DNA of 64,000 nt from VXNE01 sp965116625. Lineage in GTDB: Bacteria; Pseudomonadota; Gammaproteobacteria; Pseudomonadales; Azotimanducaceae. The notes below the pieces were generated by a model. It had not been told where the DNA came from. It saw nothing but the letters and a program-made list of their open reading frames with translations, and did not search any database. The position numbers were made by a program, and so were the translations under genes. Location: positions 3,596,001-3,660,000 of the forward strand of contig OZ220717.1 in assembly GCA_965116625.1 (NCBI GenBank). Direction: 5' to 3'. This document shows, in pieces, positions 39,714-48,946 of this stretch. Position 1 is the stretch's first letter. Each line of letters starts with the position of its first letter.

Positions 39714-41771
39714 ATGTCCATCTCCACCGAAGAAGCCGTCCAGAAACTCGACTTCACGCCCGATCCAGCCGCCGAGAGTGTCCTTCCCGATGCGAACGCC
39801 GGCCGCCTCGATTTCATTCCCGACGACCCCGGCGAGCTGCGCCGCGCCGTCACCGACATGGCCGCCCGCATCAACCTCGCCGACTGGCGCTTCGTCAAGC
39901 TCATCGCCGCCATGGAGCGCACCCGGAGCTGGCGCGAGGGCGGCTACTGCAGTCTCGGCAACTGGCTCGACCACCGCTGCGGCCTGGGGCCCTGCGCTTC
40001 CCGGGAGCGCATCCGCATCGGCCGGGCGCTGGAGCGACTGCCGCACATCGACGCGGCCTTTCGCGACGGCGCGATCAGCTATTCCAAGGTGCGTGCCATC
40101 ACCCGGGTGGCGACGCCGCACACCGACGCGATGCTGCTGGCGATCGCCGAAGGCGGCAGCGCGGCGCAGTTGGAGAGCCTGGTGCGGACCTGCGAGCGGG
40201 TCGGCGGGAGCCGCAGGCGCGCCAGCAGCGAGGAGCGGCGAGGCTTAAGCTGGCACTACGAGGACGGCATGCTGGTCATCACCGCGGCGGTGCCGGCGGA
40301 GCGGGGCGCGCTGGTGATCAACGCGCTGCAGCAGGTGGTCGACGGCAGGAGGGACGAGAGCGAGGCGCGCAATGGGGAGTGGCTGGCGGACATGTGTCGG
40401 CCGGGGAATGCCGAACCCGCGGCGGCGGATGGATCCGTGGAGGCGCCGGTCGAAGGCGCCGGAGCGACAGACGGCAAAGCGCTGGCGGCGCAGTCCGAAC
40501 GGGCGCCGAATGTTCCCGCCGATGTTTCCGCGGAAGCCCCGGCCGACGACACAGGCGCGGACAACGGCGGGGAGGCGTACCCGCGGGTCGAATCGGCGGC
40601 GACCGATGTTTCCGTGGAATCGCCCGATGATCGCGCGGGCGTTCGCGACGGCTGGGAAGTCTGTGCGCGGGATGCGATTGCGGCTGCGACAGGCATGGAC
40701 GCTTGCGGAGACGTTTCCGCGGAAACGCAGGCCGATCGCGGGAGCGGCGAGGACGTCTTCGCGCGGGACTCGAGCGCCGCCTTGATCGACGTGGACGTTC
40801 CCGGAGATGTTTCCGCGGAAGCCCCGGCCGACGACACAGGCGCGGACAACGGCGGGGAGGTCTCCCCGCAGGTAGGAAGCGCCGCCCTCACCGATGTGGA
40901 TGTTTCCGCGGAAGCGGACGGTCTGCCGGACTGGCTGGAGTTCGCGTGGTCGAGCCGGGAGCAGCGCTACGCCGACGCGCTGGTGGACATGGCCGAGCAT
41001 TGCCTGGCGACGCGCGCGGGGGCCTGGAAGCGCCGCCGCACCGGCCGGCGCTACGAGGTGATGCTGACCATCGGCCGCAACGAGCTGGCCAAGCAGTCCG
41101 CGGGCGGCGCGCGCTACCACGTCGAGCGCGACTGGGGCATCGACGAGGAGGACGCCCGGCACATCGCCTGCGACGCGGATCTCACCGAGTACATCGAGGA
41201 CGCCAAGGGCAACCTGCTCAACTACGAGCGCCGCAGCCGGATCGTGCCGGCGCGGCTGCTGCGGGCGCTGAAGCTGCGCGACAGGAACCGCTGCCGCTTC
41301 CCGGGCTGCGCGCACCAGCGCTACGTCGAGGCGCATCACGTCCAACACTGGATCGACGGCGGGGAGACCTGTCTCGAGAACCTCGTGCTGCTGTGCAGCG
41401 CCCATCATCGGCTGCTGCATCACGGCGCCTACCACATCGTGGTGGAGGACGGCGGCGTCGTCTTCGTCGGCCGCGACGGCGAAGTGATGCCGCCGGCCCT
41501 GAGCCCGCAGTTCGCGGAACTTTCCGAAGATGTTTTCGCGGAAGTCCCGCTGCCGGGCTCCGATGCCGTCGATTGTCCGATGCCGACCCGGCGCCGCAAT
41601 GTGCTCAAGACGCATTCCGACCGGGAGGTCGTCGACATGGTGCACCATCGCGAAGACTGGGGCCGGAAGAAGAACTTAAGGTTTCGGAAGGAACTTGCGA
41701 AATTGGCCCGCGGAAATCTGGGGACGATCTGGGAGCCTTCAGCCCCGGGAGCGCGAGGGTGTCCCTCGTAA
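39714..41771 (+). CDS. DUF222/13E12-type HNH endonuclease with expanded repeat linker
   Basis: 685 residues. The N-terminal DUF222 domain (about 30-220: LADWRFVKLIAAMERTRSW, RIRIGRALERLP, ISYSKVRAITRVATP) is followed by a low-complexity linker (about 225-405) rich in Ala, Asp and Glu with repeated DVSAE units. Then a second DUF222 part (about 410-520) and an HNH nuclease motif (CRFPGCAHQRYVEAHHVQHW, ENLVLLCSAHHRLLHHG). Such proteins are numerous in some genomes and behave like mobile or homing nucleases. The last codons (EPSAPGARGCPS) are encoded by an interrupted copy of the 90-bp repeat and the first of two 24-bp units, so the original C-terminus has been altered. Confidence 0.88.
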   Translation: MSISTEEAVQKLDFTPDPAAESVLPDANAGRLDFIPDDPGELRRAVTDMAARINLADWRFVKLIAAMERTRSWREGGYCSLGNWLDHRCGLGPCASRERIRIGRALERLPHIDAAFRDGAISYSKVRAITRVATPHTDAMLLAIAEGGSAAQLESLVRTCERVGGSRRRASSEERRGLSWHYEDGMLVITAAVPAERGALVINALQQVVDGRRDESEARNGEWLADMCRPGNAEPAAADGSVEAPVEGAGATDGKALAAQSERAPNVPADVSAEAPADDTGADNGGEAYPRVESAATDVSVESPDDRAGVRDGWEVCARDAIAAATGMDACGDVSAETQADRGSGEDVFARDSSAALIDVDVPGDVSAEAPADDTGADNGGEVSPQVGSAALTDVDVSAEADGLPDWLEFAWSSREQRYADALVDMAEHCLATRAGAWKRRRTGRRYEVMLTIGRNELAKQSAGGARYHVERDWGIDEEDARHIACDADLTEYIEDAKGNLLNYERRSRIVPARLLRALKLRDRNRCRFPGCAHQRYVEAHHVQHWIDGGETCLENLVLLCSAHHRLLHHGAYHIVVEDGGVVFVGRDGEVMPPALSPQFAELSEDVFAEVPLPGSDAVDCPMPTRRRNVLKTHSDREVVDMVHHREDWGRKKNLRFRKELAKLARGNLGTIWEPSAPGARGCPS
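40521..40575 (+). repeat. 55-bp direct repeat, unit 1, inside the DUF222 gene
   Basis: Identical over 55 bp to 40806-40860. Encodes DVSAEAPADDTGADNGGE. The unit starts with the palindrome TTTCCGCGGAA, which recurs with small changes about six times in this gene. Confidence 0.9.
40806..40860 (+). repeat. 55-bp direct repeat, unit 2, inside the DUF222 gene
   Basis: Second identical unit, 285 bp after the first, a multiple of three, so the frame is kept. Identity over 55 bp indicates a recent duplication or ongoing recombination. Confidence 0.9.
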
Positions 41772-41866
41772 AACCGGGAGCGCGAGGGTGTCCCTCGGAA
41801 AAAAAACAGCTTCTCCGACCGCTGACGCGCAAGGAATCGACGGCATTTCCCCACGGGCGCCCGTGA
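41733..41866 (+). repeat. 90-bp dispersed repeat, copy D, interrupted and diverged
   Basis: Starts gagccttcagcc like the other copies and resumes with tccgaccgctgacgcgcaagg and cggcatttcccc. Between them the usual GGGGAATGTTCCCC hairpin is replaced by two 24-bp units with a different hairpin (CGAGGG-TGT-CCCTCG) and an A-run. The 3' tail is lost after cccgtg. It covers the 3' end of the DUF222 gene. Confidence 0.7.
41745..41797 (+). repeat. Two tandem 24-bp units, period 29
   Basis: ccgggagcgcgagggtgtcc plus ctcg at 41745-41768 and again at 41774-41797, separated by taaaa. Each ends in the perfect hairpin CGAGGG-TGT-CCCTCG. The TAA between them is the stop codon of the DUF222 gene. Confidence 0.9.
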
Positions 41867-41900
41867 TATGTTGTCTTGACTGAACCGAGGCTGCCACCCC

Positions 41901-42455
41901 ATGGCGAAAGTCCTGTCTATTGCGCTGGCCACGATCCTGTTCCTCTGGGCGTCGACGGCGCTACCGGAGCCTCCCGCGCCGCAGACGGATGGTGCCGATA
42001 CGTGGACAGGTGATTGGGAACACACCCTGCGCCTCGTTCGCCAGGCGTTTCCCGAGGTACCGCAGATGTCGACGCAGGAACTTGCCGCCATGCGAGCAGA
42101 CAACACTGCGCCAGACATCGTCCTGCTCGATGCCCGGTCAGCAGCCGAGTTCAAGGTCAGTCATTTGCCCGGGGCCGTATTGGCCAGCAACACGCGCATG
42201 GCGCTCGAAGCACTTGAGGCGAGCGATCCGCCACGTACCGTCGTCGTCTACTGTTCCGTCGGTTACCGTTCTTCTCGACTGGCCGAGAAGCTGCGGGCGC
42301 GCGGAATCGAGAACGTCTACAACCTCGAGGGATCGCTGTTCCAATGGGCTAACGACGGACGCCCGCTCTATCGCGGCGACGAGCGCGTGTATGAGGCGCA
42401 TCCCTACGACGAGGAATGGGGACGGTTGCTCGACAGGCGGTTGTGGGCGGATTGA
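41901..42455 (+). CDS. Exported rhodanese-like domain protein
   Basis: 184 residues. Signal peptide at the N-terminus (KVLSIALATILFLWASTALP). One rhodanese domain: IVLLDARSAAEFKVSHLPGAVLASN and the active-site loop VVVYCSVGYRSS with the catalytic Cys (about 117), then GIENVYNLEGSLFQWANDGRPL. It carries sulfur or acts as a periplasmic persulfide/thiol protein; it could also be involved in handling metal-thiol stress. It is convergent with the cusA-like gene (21-nt gap), so it is not in the efflux operon. Confidence 0.85.
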   Translation: MAKVLSIALATILFLWASTALPEPPAPQTDGADTWTGDWEHTLRLVRQAFPEVPQMSTQELAAMRADNTAPDIVLLDARSAAEFKVSHLPGAVLASNTRMALEALEASDPPRTVVVYCSVGYRSSRLAEKLRARGIENVYNLEGSLFQWANDGRPLYRGDERVYEAHPYDEEWGRLLDRRLWAD

Positions 42456-42476
42456 AGTCGACCCGGACCAAGATCG

Positions 42477-45400
42477 CTACGCCCTTTGTTCGTCCGGTTC
42501 TTCAACTCCGGACGATCCCGCCGCCAACCCCCGAGCCTTCCACAGGTAATACACCACAGGATAAACGCACAGCACGACGATCCCGGACGTCACCACGCCG
42601 CCCACCAGCGGCGTTGCAATCCGCTTCATGACGTCAGCGCCCGCGCCGGCGCTCCACATGATGGGGAGCAGCCCGATCACGTCGGTGGCGATGGTCATGA
42701 GAATCGGCCGGACCCGTTTCACCGTTCCGTCCTTGATCGCCTCCATGAGGCCGGCGCGATCATTGAGGAGGCCGCGCTCGCGGTAGTCCCGCACCGAGAC
42801 ATCCAGATACAACAGCAGGACCGTCGCGGTCTCCGCGTAGAGTCCCGCCAGCGCGATGATGCCGACCCAGACGGCGATGCTCAGGTTGTAGTCGAGCACG
42901 TAGAGCAGCCAGATGGCTCCCGTCAGGGCGAACGGCGCGCCGAGCAGCACCAGCAGCGTCTCCGCGACGGATTTCCGGCTGATGTAGATGATCGCGGCGA
43001 TCAGCAGCAACGTCGCGGGAATGACAAGGGCCAGACGGCGCTCGGCGCGCTGCATGTACTCGTATTGCCCGCTCCAGGAGATGGTGTAGCCCTCCGGCAC
43101 GTCGATGCGGTCCGCGACGGCTTCCCGGGCGGCGTCTACGTAGCTGCCCACGTCGACATCGTGAATGTCCACGTAGACCCAGGCGTTCGGCTTGGCGCCC
43201 TCGCTCTTGATGCTGGGCGGGCCGACGACGTACTCCATGCTGGTAAGACGGCCCAGGGGAATCTGGGCGCCCGAAGGCGCGGGGACGAGGACCTCCCGCA
43301 GCGCTGGCAGGTCGTCGCGCAGTTCGCGGCTGTAGCGCAGGTTCACCGGATAGCGCTCCAGGCCTTCGACGGTGGTGGTGATGTTCATGCCGCCGATGGC
43401 AGTCTGGATCACTTCCTGAACGTCGCGGACGGTGAGGCCGTAGCGGGCGATGGCGTCCCGGTCCACCGTGAAGTCGAGGTAGTTCCCGCCCATCACGCGC
43501 TCGGCGTACGCGCCGAGGGTGCCCGGCACGTCACGAATGACGGCTTCTATCTCCCTGCCCAGGCGCTCAAGTTCGGCAAGGTCCGGGCCCGCGATCTTGA
43601 TCCCGACGGGCGTCTTGATGCCGGTCGAGAGCATGTCGAGGCGGGTCTTGATCGGCATCGTCCAGGCGTTCGTCAGGCCGGGGACCTGGATCGCCTCGTT
43701 CAGCTCTTCGGTGAGCTTCTCGGGGGTCATGCCTGGACGCCATTCGCTCCGGGGCTTCAGCATGATCGTGGTCTCGATCATGGACAGGGGCGCGGGATCG
43801 GTGGCGGTTTCCGCGCGCCCGATCTTGCCGAAGACCTGTTCGACCTCCGGGAAGGTGCGGATGATGCGGTCGGTCTGCTGCAGCAGTTCACTGGCCTTGG
43901 TGATGGAGATGCCCGGCAGCGTCGTCGGCATGTAGAGAAGGTCCCCTTCCCAAAGCGTCGGCATGAATTCCGAACCGAGTCGCGTGAAGGGCACCACAGT
44001 GACGGCCAGGAGCACGACCGCAAGGCCCAGGACAAGCGACTTGAATCGCAGGGCGGCACCCAGGATCGGGCGATACACCCAGGTCAGGAACCGGCTGACG
44101 GGATGCCTTTCCTCCGGCAGGATCCTGCCTCGCACCCAGTAGCCGACGAGGACCGGGACCAGCGTCACCGAGAGCAGCGCCGCCGCGGCCATGGCATAGG
44201 TCTTGGTGAAGGCGAGCGGCTTGAACAGCCTCCCTTCCTGCGCCTCGAGGGCGAATACCGGCATGAACGAAACAGTGATCACGAGCAGGGCGAAAAAGAG
44301 TGACGGGCCGACTTCCTTGGCGGCCTCCCCGATGACCACCCAGTGCGGGCGACGACCGCCGTCCCGCGCGAGGTGCTTGTGGGCGTTCTCCACCATGACG
44401 ATGCCGGCGTCGACCATGGTCCCGATCGCCACCGCGATGCCGCCGAGCGACATGATGTTGACGTTGAGCCCCTGCATCCCCATCACGATGAAGGCGATGA
44501 GAATGCCGACCGGCAGCGTGATGACGGCGACGAGACCGCTCCGGACGTGGAAAAGGAAGACCAGGCAGATGAGCCCGACGATCAGCAGTTGCTGGCTGAG
44601 GCTGATCCCGAGACTCTCCACCGTGCGTTCGATCAGCGCGGTGCGGTCATAGCCGACCTCGATCTCGACGCCTTCCGGAAGTCCCGCCTTGACCTCCTCG
44701 AGCTTGGCCTTGACATCGCGGATGACCTGCAGGGTGCCCGCGCCGTGGCGCACGACGACGATGCCGCCCACGGTCTCGCCCTCCCCGTTCCACTCCGCCA
44801 GGCCGCGGCGCATCTCCGGCCCGACGCTGACGGTCGCCACGTCGCGCAGCAGGATCGGTGTGCCGCGGGCATCCACCCCCAGCGCGATCTTCCTTATGTC
44901 GTCCAGGTTCTCGATATAGCCGAGCCCCCGGATCATGAACTCCTTTTCGGCCACCTCCAGCAGACGTCCGCCGACATCGCTGTTGCTGGCCTGGACCGCC
45001 GAGCGAATCCTGGAGATGGGTATGCCGTAGGCGCGCAGCCGGTTCGGGTCCACCGTGATCTGGTACTGGCGCACGAAACCGCCGACGCTCGCCACTTCGG
45101 CGACGCCCGGTACGCTCGTCAGCGCGTACTTCAGGAACCAGTCCTGGATCGAACGCAGTTCGCCGAGATCATGGCGGTCGGACTTGAGCGCGTACATGAA
45201 GGCCCACCCCACGCCGGTGGCATCCGGGCCGAGGGTCGGCGTGACCCCCGGCGGCAGCTTGCCGGACACGTAGTTCAGGTACTCGAGGACGCGGCTTCGC
45301 GCCCAGTAGAGGTCCGTGCCGTCCTCGAAGATGACGTAGACGAAAGAGAAGCCGAAGAACGAGTATCCCCGGACCACCTTCGCGAACGGCGCCGCAAGCA

Positions 45401-45617
45401 GTTGCGTCGTCAGCGGGTACGTCACCTGGTCTTCGACGATGCGCGGCGCCTGGCCCGGGTATTCCGTGTATACGATGACCTGTACGTCGGACAGGTCGGG
45501 GATGGCGTCGAGCGGCGCCCGGGCCAGCGAGTAGACGCCGGCTGCCACAACGGCGAGCGTCGCGAGCGCGACGAGAAACCGGTTCTCGATCGACCAGTCG
45601 ATTATCCGTTCAAACAT
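42477..45617 (-). CDS. cusA: CusA/CzcA-type RND heavy-metal efflux pump
   Basis: 1046 residues, the usual length. Inner-membrane RND proton antiporter with 12 TM helices. HME signatures: LDAIPDLSDVQVIVYTEYPGQAP, VPGVAEVASVGGFVRQYQI, GGIAVAIGTMVDAGIVMVENAHKHL (TM4 proton-relay region with Asp and Glu) and TRLDMLSTGIKTPVGIKI. The wording around the last motif is closest to CusA (Cu/Ag), with methionines in the porter region, so monovalent copper/silver is more likely than zinc/cobalt. It is the last gene of the efflux operon; the adaptor gene ends 10 nt upstream. Confidence 0.92.
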   Translation of the reverse strand: MFERIIDWSIENRFLVALATLAVVAAGVYSLARAPLDAIPDLSDVQVIVYTEYPGQAPRIVEDQVTYPLTTQLLAAPFAKVVRGYSFFGFSFVYVIFEDGTDLYWARSRVLEYLNYVSGKLPPGVTPTLGPDATGVGWAFMYALKSDRHDLGELRSIQDWFLKYALTSVPGVAEVASVGGFVRQYQITVDPNRLRAYGIPISRIRSAVQASNSDVGGRLLEVAEKEFMIRGLGYIENLDDIRKIALGVDARGTPILLRDVATVSVGPEMRRGLAEWNGEGETVGGIVVVRHGAGTLQVIRDVKAKLEEVKAGLPEGVEIEVGYDRTALIERTVESLGISLSQQLLIVGLICLVFLFHVRSGLVAVITLPVGILIAFIVMGMQGLNVNIMSLGGIAVAIGTMVDAGIVMVENAHKHLARDGGRRPHWVVIGEAAKEVGPSLFFALLVITVSFMPVFALEAQEGRLFKPLAFTKTYAMAAAALLSVTLVPVLVGYWVRGRILPEERHPVSRFLTWVYRPILGAALRFKSLVLGLAVVLLAVTVVPFTRLGSEFMPTLWEGDLLYMPTTLPGISITKASELLQQTDRIIRTFPEVEQVFGKIGRAETATDPAPLSMIETTIMLKPRSEWRPGMTPEKLTEELNEAIQVPGLTNAWTMPIKTRLDMLSTGIKTPVGIKIAGPDLAELERLGREIEAVIRDVPGTLGAYAERVMGGNYLDFTVDRDAIARYGLTVRDVQEVIQTAIGGMNITTTVEGLERYPVNLRYSRELRDDLPALREVLVPAPSGAQIPLGRLTSMEYVVGPPSIKSEGAKPNAWVYVDIHDVDVGSYVDAAREAVADRIDVPEGYTISWSGQYEYMQRAERRLALVIPATLLLIAAIIYISRKSVAETLLVLLGAPFALTGAIWLLYVLDYNLSIAVWVGIIALAGLYAETATVLLLYLDVSVRDYRERGLLNDRAGLMEAIKDGTVKRVRPILMTIATDVIGLLPIMWSAGAGADVMKRIATPLVGGVVTSGIVVLCVYPVVYYLWKARGLAAGSSGVEEPDEQRA

Positions 45618-45627
45618 CGTCGCGCGC

Positions 45628-47088
45628 TCAGTGATGGTGGTGATGGTGTTGCATCGGCTCGTCCGGCACGGGTTCTTCCTCCGTGTCCGCGTCTCCCCGC
45701 AACAGTTGCGAGATCGCGGCCTTCAGATTGCTTTCCGAATCGATGAGGAACTGGGAAGAGACGACGATCTCCTCGCCCGGAGCAAGACCGTCCGTTACTT
45801 CCTGCATGCCTTCCGCTGCCATTCCGAGCTTGACTTCACGGGGCTGAAACAGGCCGCCGCCCGAAGCGATGACAACGACCGACCGCTGCCCGCTGTGCAG
45901 GACCGCCTCGGCGGGCACGATGACCGCATCGGTCGCCCCCTCGGCCCACACCGAAACGTCGATGTACATCTTCGGTCTCAACAACAGGTCCGGGTTGGCC
46001 ACTTCGACGAATGCCGTGAGGGACCGTGTCACCTCGTTGACGGCGGAACGGAAGAACAGGATTCGGCCTTCCCATCGCCGCCCCGGAAACGCGTCCACCT
46101 CGATCGTCGCGCTGCTACCCTCGCGGACGTGCCGCAGGTCTTCCTCGTAGAACTCCGCCTGGGCCCACAACGTCGAGTGGTCCGCGATCTTGAGGACCGT
46201 CATGCCCGGGCTCAGCTTCATCCCTTCCAGCGAATCGCCCATCTTGTCGACCACGAATCCCGAGGCCGGCGAGAAGAACGTCACCGTCCGGGCGGCCGTC
46301 CCCGACGCTTCCAGGGCATCGATCTGCGCCTCGGTGATATCCCAGTAGCGCAACCGTTCGCGCGCCGCATCGAGCAGCGACCGCGCACGGTCAACGGCCT
46401 CCGGGTACGCACCGCTCTCCTCGAGGCGCGCGAGGTATTCCATCGCCGCGAGATACTCGCGCTGGGTGGTGACCAACTGGGGGCTGTAGATGTCAAACAG
46501 CGGATCCCCCTCGTCCACCGTCTCGCCCACGTTGTTGACGCGGGCCTTCTCGATCCAGCCGTCGAACTTGGTGTTGACCGAGACGACCTTTTCCTCGTTG
46601 TGGGCCAGGACGCCAACCGTGCGGATCGAGACGGGCAAGGTGCCTCGCGTCACGACCGTCGTCCGCACGGCAAAGTTCTGCAGGAACCCCGGGCTGACGC
46701 GGACCCCGCCATCAGCGCCGGCTTCGTCCTCGTAGACCGGCACCAGGTCCATTCCCATGGGCGACTTGCCCGGCCTGTCGGAGCGATAGTTCGGGTCCAT
46801 GGGTGCGCGCCAGTAGAGAACCTTCCGCGATTCCGCGCTCGGCTCGGTCTCCTTTCGGACCAGCTTCATGCCGCAGATCGGACAGTTCCCGGGGTCTTGC
46901 CGAATCACGTCCGGGTGCATGCCACAGGTATATACCGTATCGGACGCGGGGGGCGTTTCGGCATCGCTTTCCCGCGCCGCTTCGGGGAGCCACGCCAGAC
47001 CGAGCGGATTCCAGAGGAGAAACCCCGATGCGCCGGTCCCCAGGGTCAGGCCAGCCAACAGGAACCACCATTTTCCAAGCCGCTTCAT
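45628..47088 (-). CDS. cusB: CusB-type periplasmic adaptor with metal-binding N-terminus and His6 tail
   Basis: 486 residues. N-terminal membrane anchor (WWFLLAGLTLGTGASGFLLW), then a heavy-metal-binding YHS-like motif YTCGMHPDVI and NCPICGMKLV (about 53-77). A second MDPNYRSDRPGKSPMGMDLVPVY block follows, as in CusB-like proteins. The lipoyl/hairpin and beta-barrel parts (VSVNTKFDGWIEKARVNNVGETV, GMTVLKIADHSTLWAQAEFYEEDL) are complete. The chain ends QHHHHHH, a natural six-histidine tail that could bind metal at the porter. Its start overlaps the TolC-like gene by 4 bases (ATGA). Confidence 0.92.
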   Translation of the reverse strand: MKRLGKWWFLLAGLTLGTGASGFLLWNPLGLAWLPEAARESDAETPPASDTVYTCGMHPDVIRQDPGNCPICGMKLVRKETEPSAESRKVLYWRAPMDPNYRSDRPGKSPMGMDLVPVYEDEAGADGGVRVSPGFLQNFAVRTTVVTRGTLPVSIRTVGVLAHNEEKVVSVNTKFDGWIEKARVNNVGETVDEGDPLFDIYSPQLVTTQREYLAAMEYLARLEESGAYPEAVDRARSLLDAARERLRYWDITEAQIDALEASGTAARTVTFFSPASGFVVDKMGDSLEGMKLSPGMTVLKIADHSTLWAQAEFYEEDLRHVREGSSATIEVDAFPGRRWEGRILFFRSAVNEVTRSLTAFVEVANPDLLLRPKMYIDVSVWAEGATDAVIVPAEAVLHSGQRSVVVIASGGGLFQPREVKLGMAAEGMQEVTDGLAPGEEIVVSSQFLIDSESNLKAAISQLLRGDADTEEEPVPDEPMQHHHHHH

Positions 47089-48383
47089 GTCGAATCCTCC
47101 ACCGGAAATGCCGATCCAATGGCACGTTCCACTTCGGCCAGCGTCTTCATGTAGTCCGCCTCAAGACGTGCCAGGCCGAGCCGCACGTCCAGCAGCACTT
47201 CTTCGCTATCCAGCAGTTCGAGCACGCCGGTGGTGCCCGTCGAGTACGCCTCCTCGGTGGAGCGCAGCGCCTGTTCGGCCTGGGGCAGCAGCGCGTTCCT
47301 GAACAGGGCGACCTGGTCCTCTATCATCTCGAGCCTGAAGGTCGCCGATCGAACGGCGACATCCACTTCGTTGACCAGGTTGCGATACGCCTCTGCCGCC
47401 GCCGAATGGCGCGCGGAAGCCGCCTGGACGCCCGCGTCGTACCTGGATCGGTAGAGCGGGATGTTGATGCCGACGGAAACGCTGTACACATCCTTGCCGT
47501 TCCGGGGCGGCGGTTGCATGCGTCCCTGCGCATCCCGGCGGTCACCCACGCTTCCCCAGGCAGCGCCCACGACGATGTCCGGCCAATACTGCCGCCGTGC
47601 CAGGCGAACGCCGCCATCTTCGCTTTCCATGCGGAGCACGGCAGCCTTGAGCTCCGGCCGGTCCGCGCGCGCGATCCGCTGAAGTGCTTCGCCATCGAAC
47701 TCCACCACCGGGCGATCCGGGAGAACGATGGTGGGCACACGGACATGCACCGGCTGGTCGCGCAGCGCATTGAGCGCCGCTTCCGCATCCGTCCGCTCGC
47801 GCAGTAGCTCCTGGCGGCGAAAACGCACCCGGGTGATTTCCGCCTGCAGCTTGACGACGGCCTGCTGCAGGCCGACACCCTGGGAATACCGGGCCTGGGC
47901 GAGGGACTCGTAGTGCCGCAGCAGTTCCTCTTCCTCCGCCGTGATCTCGAGCGCCCGGTCCAGGTACGAAAGGTCGTAGTACGCGAGCTTGACCTGGCGG
48001 ACAACCTCCGCCCGCCTGGCTCCGATCATCTCCTCGCGCGCTGCGGCCTCGCGCTCGGCAACCTTGCCCTGGTCAGACCGCTTGCCGAACCATGGAATAC
48101 GCTGGTTGACCGAGATTCCGCCGGTCTGTGGACCGACACGCGTCTCCGGCGTGCGCAGGTGCCGTGTCACGGACAACGTCGGATCCGGCAGCGAGGTGAC
48201 CTCCCGGACGCGTTCCTGCGCCGCGCGATGTTCCCACTGCGCTTCCCGAACCCGCGGGTTGCGTTCCAGCGCCTCGGAAACCATGGCAGCCAGGGTCGAG
48301 TCGCCGTTGGTCGCATAGTCCAGGGCCGACACGTCCGCCTGGACCCAGAGCAGGAGCCATGCCACCACGTTCAATATCTTCAT
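47085..48383 (-). CDS. cusC: CusC/TolC-type outer-membrane efflux channel
   Basis: 432 residues from Met at 48383, which has GAAGG upstream and starts a signal peptide (KILNVVAWLLLWVQADVSA). The longer frame is discarded. OEP repeats: EALERNPRVREAQWEHRAAQERV, SVNQRIPWFGKRSDQGKVAERE, VGINIPLYRSRYDAGVQAASA, with long coiled-coil helices between. There is no N-terminal lipid Cys as in E. coli CusC. It forms the exit duct of the tripartite pump with the next two genes. 111 nt upstream separate it from the His/Cys-rich protein. Confidence 0.9.
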   Translation of the reverse strand: MKILNVVAWLLLWVQADVSALDYATNGDSTLAAMVSEALERNPRVREAQWEHRAAQERVREVTSLPDPTLSVTRHLRTPETRVGPQTGGISVNQRIPWFGKRSDQGKVAEREAAAREEMIGARRAEVVRQVKLAYYDLSYLDRALEITAEEEELLRHYESLAQARYSQGVGLQQAVVKLQAEITRVRFRRQELLRERTDAEAALNALRDQPVHVRVPTIVLPDRPVVEFDGEALQRIARADRPELKAAVLRMESEDGGVRLARRQYWPDIVVGAAWGSVGDRRDAQGRMQPPPRNGKDVYSVSVGINIPLYRSRYDAGVQAASARHSAAAEAYRNLVNEVDVAVRSATFRLEMIEDQVALFRNALLPQAEQALRSTEEAYSTGTTGVLELLDSEEVLLDVRLGLARLEADYMKTLAEVERAIGSAFPVEDST

Positions 48384-48494
48384 TGCCTTCCTTCGAGAAC
48401 AGGTTCTCCAACCTCGCCCACTGCCAGCGGGAAATCCCGGCGCCAGGACGAACGAGAGCGTTGTCGCGGACCTCCGCGACAAAAAGGAAGATGG

Positions 48495-48890
48495 CTAGTT
48501 CAGGAGCTTGTCGAAAAGCCGAACGGGGGTGTCGACTACGCGCGCAAGGCGGGGAATCGGGGGATCGCAGGCGAAACCGCGCAACGGCGAAGCGTTCGCG
48601 GCGAACCCGGCCACAAATTGGACATCGTCATCCAGAAACGACTTCGGCAATTGCGGCGCTTGATCGCGCAACGTCTCGTTCTTCGACACGGCCTCATCGG
48701 CCATGCAGTCGCCACAATCCGTGTGCTCACAGACCATGGCCGCGTCAGCATGATCATCCGCGTGGTGCGCGTGATGGGTACCCGCCGCCGCAAGGGTATC
48801 GACTGTCGGCACCGCACACGCACAGGCAACACCCGCGAGCGTTACGGCGGCCGCCAGCATCGATACCAGGACTGTTTGCCGAAAGTGCAT
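48495..48890 (-). CDS. Small exported His/Cys-rich protein leading the cus operon
   Basis: 131 residues from Met at 48890 (MHFRQTVLVSMLAAAVTLAGVACACAVP, signal peptide). Directly after it comes a metal-type stretch: THHAHHADDHADAAMVCEHTDCGDCMADEA (6 His, 3 Cys within about 30 residues), then a non-metal C-terminal part. Short proteins of this kind often precede Cus/Czc efflux genes and are thought to bind or sense metal in the periplasm. The gene order (this, cusC, cusB, cusA) supports that; direct function is inference. The upstream frame to 48962 has no signal of its own. Confidence 0.7.
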   Translation of the reverse strand: MHFRQTVLVSMLAAAVTLAGVACACAVPTVDTLAAAGTHHAHHADDHADAAMVCEHTDCGDCMADEAVSKNETLRDQAPQLPKSFLDDDVQFVAGFAANASPLRGFACDPPIPRLARVVDTPVRLFDKLLN

Positions 48891-48946
48891 GGGAGCCGTA
48901 TACGCCTCCCGATGCTCAAGGTCAAGCGGCGACGGCAGCCGATACG

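Noticed and set aside
39719..41771. Repeats of the DUF222 gene as a CRISPR array
   Set aside because: Spacing is irregular, units are in frame within a gene and the spacers are not unique sequences of constant length.
42486..44303. 605-codon open frame antisense to cusA
   Set aside because: Opposite a well-supported RND pump gene; no motif of its own.
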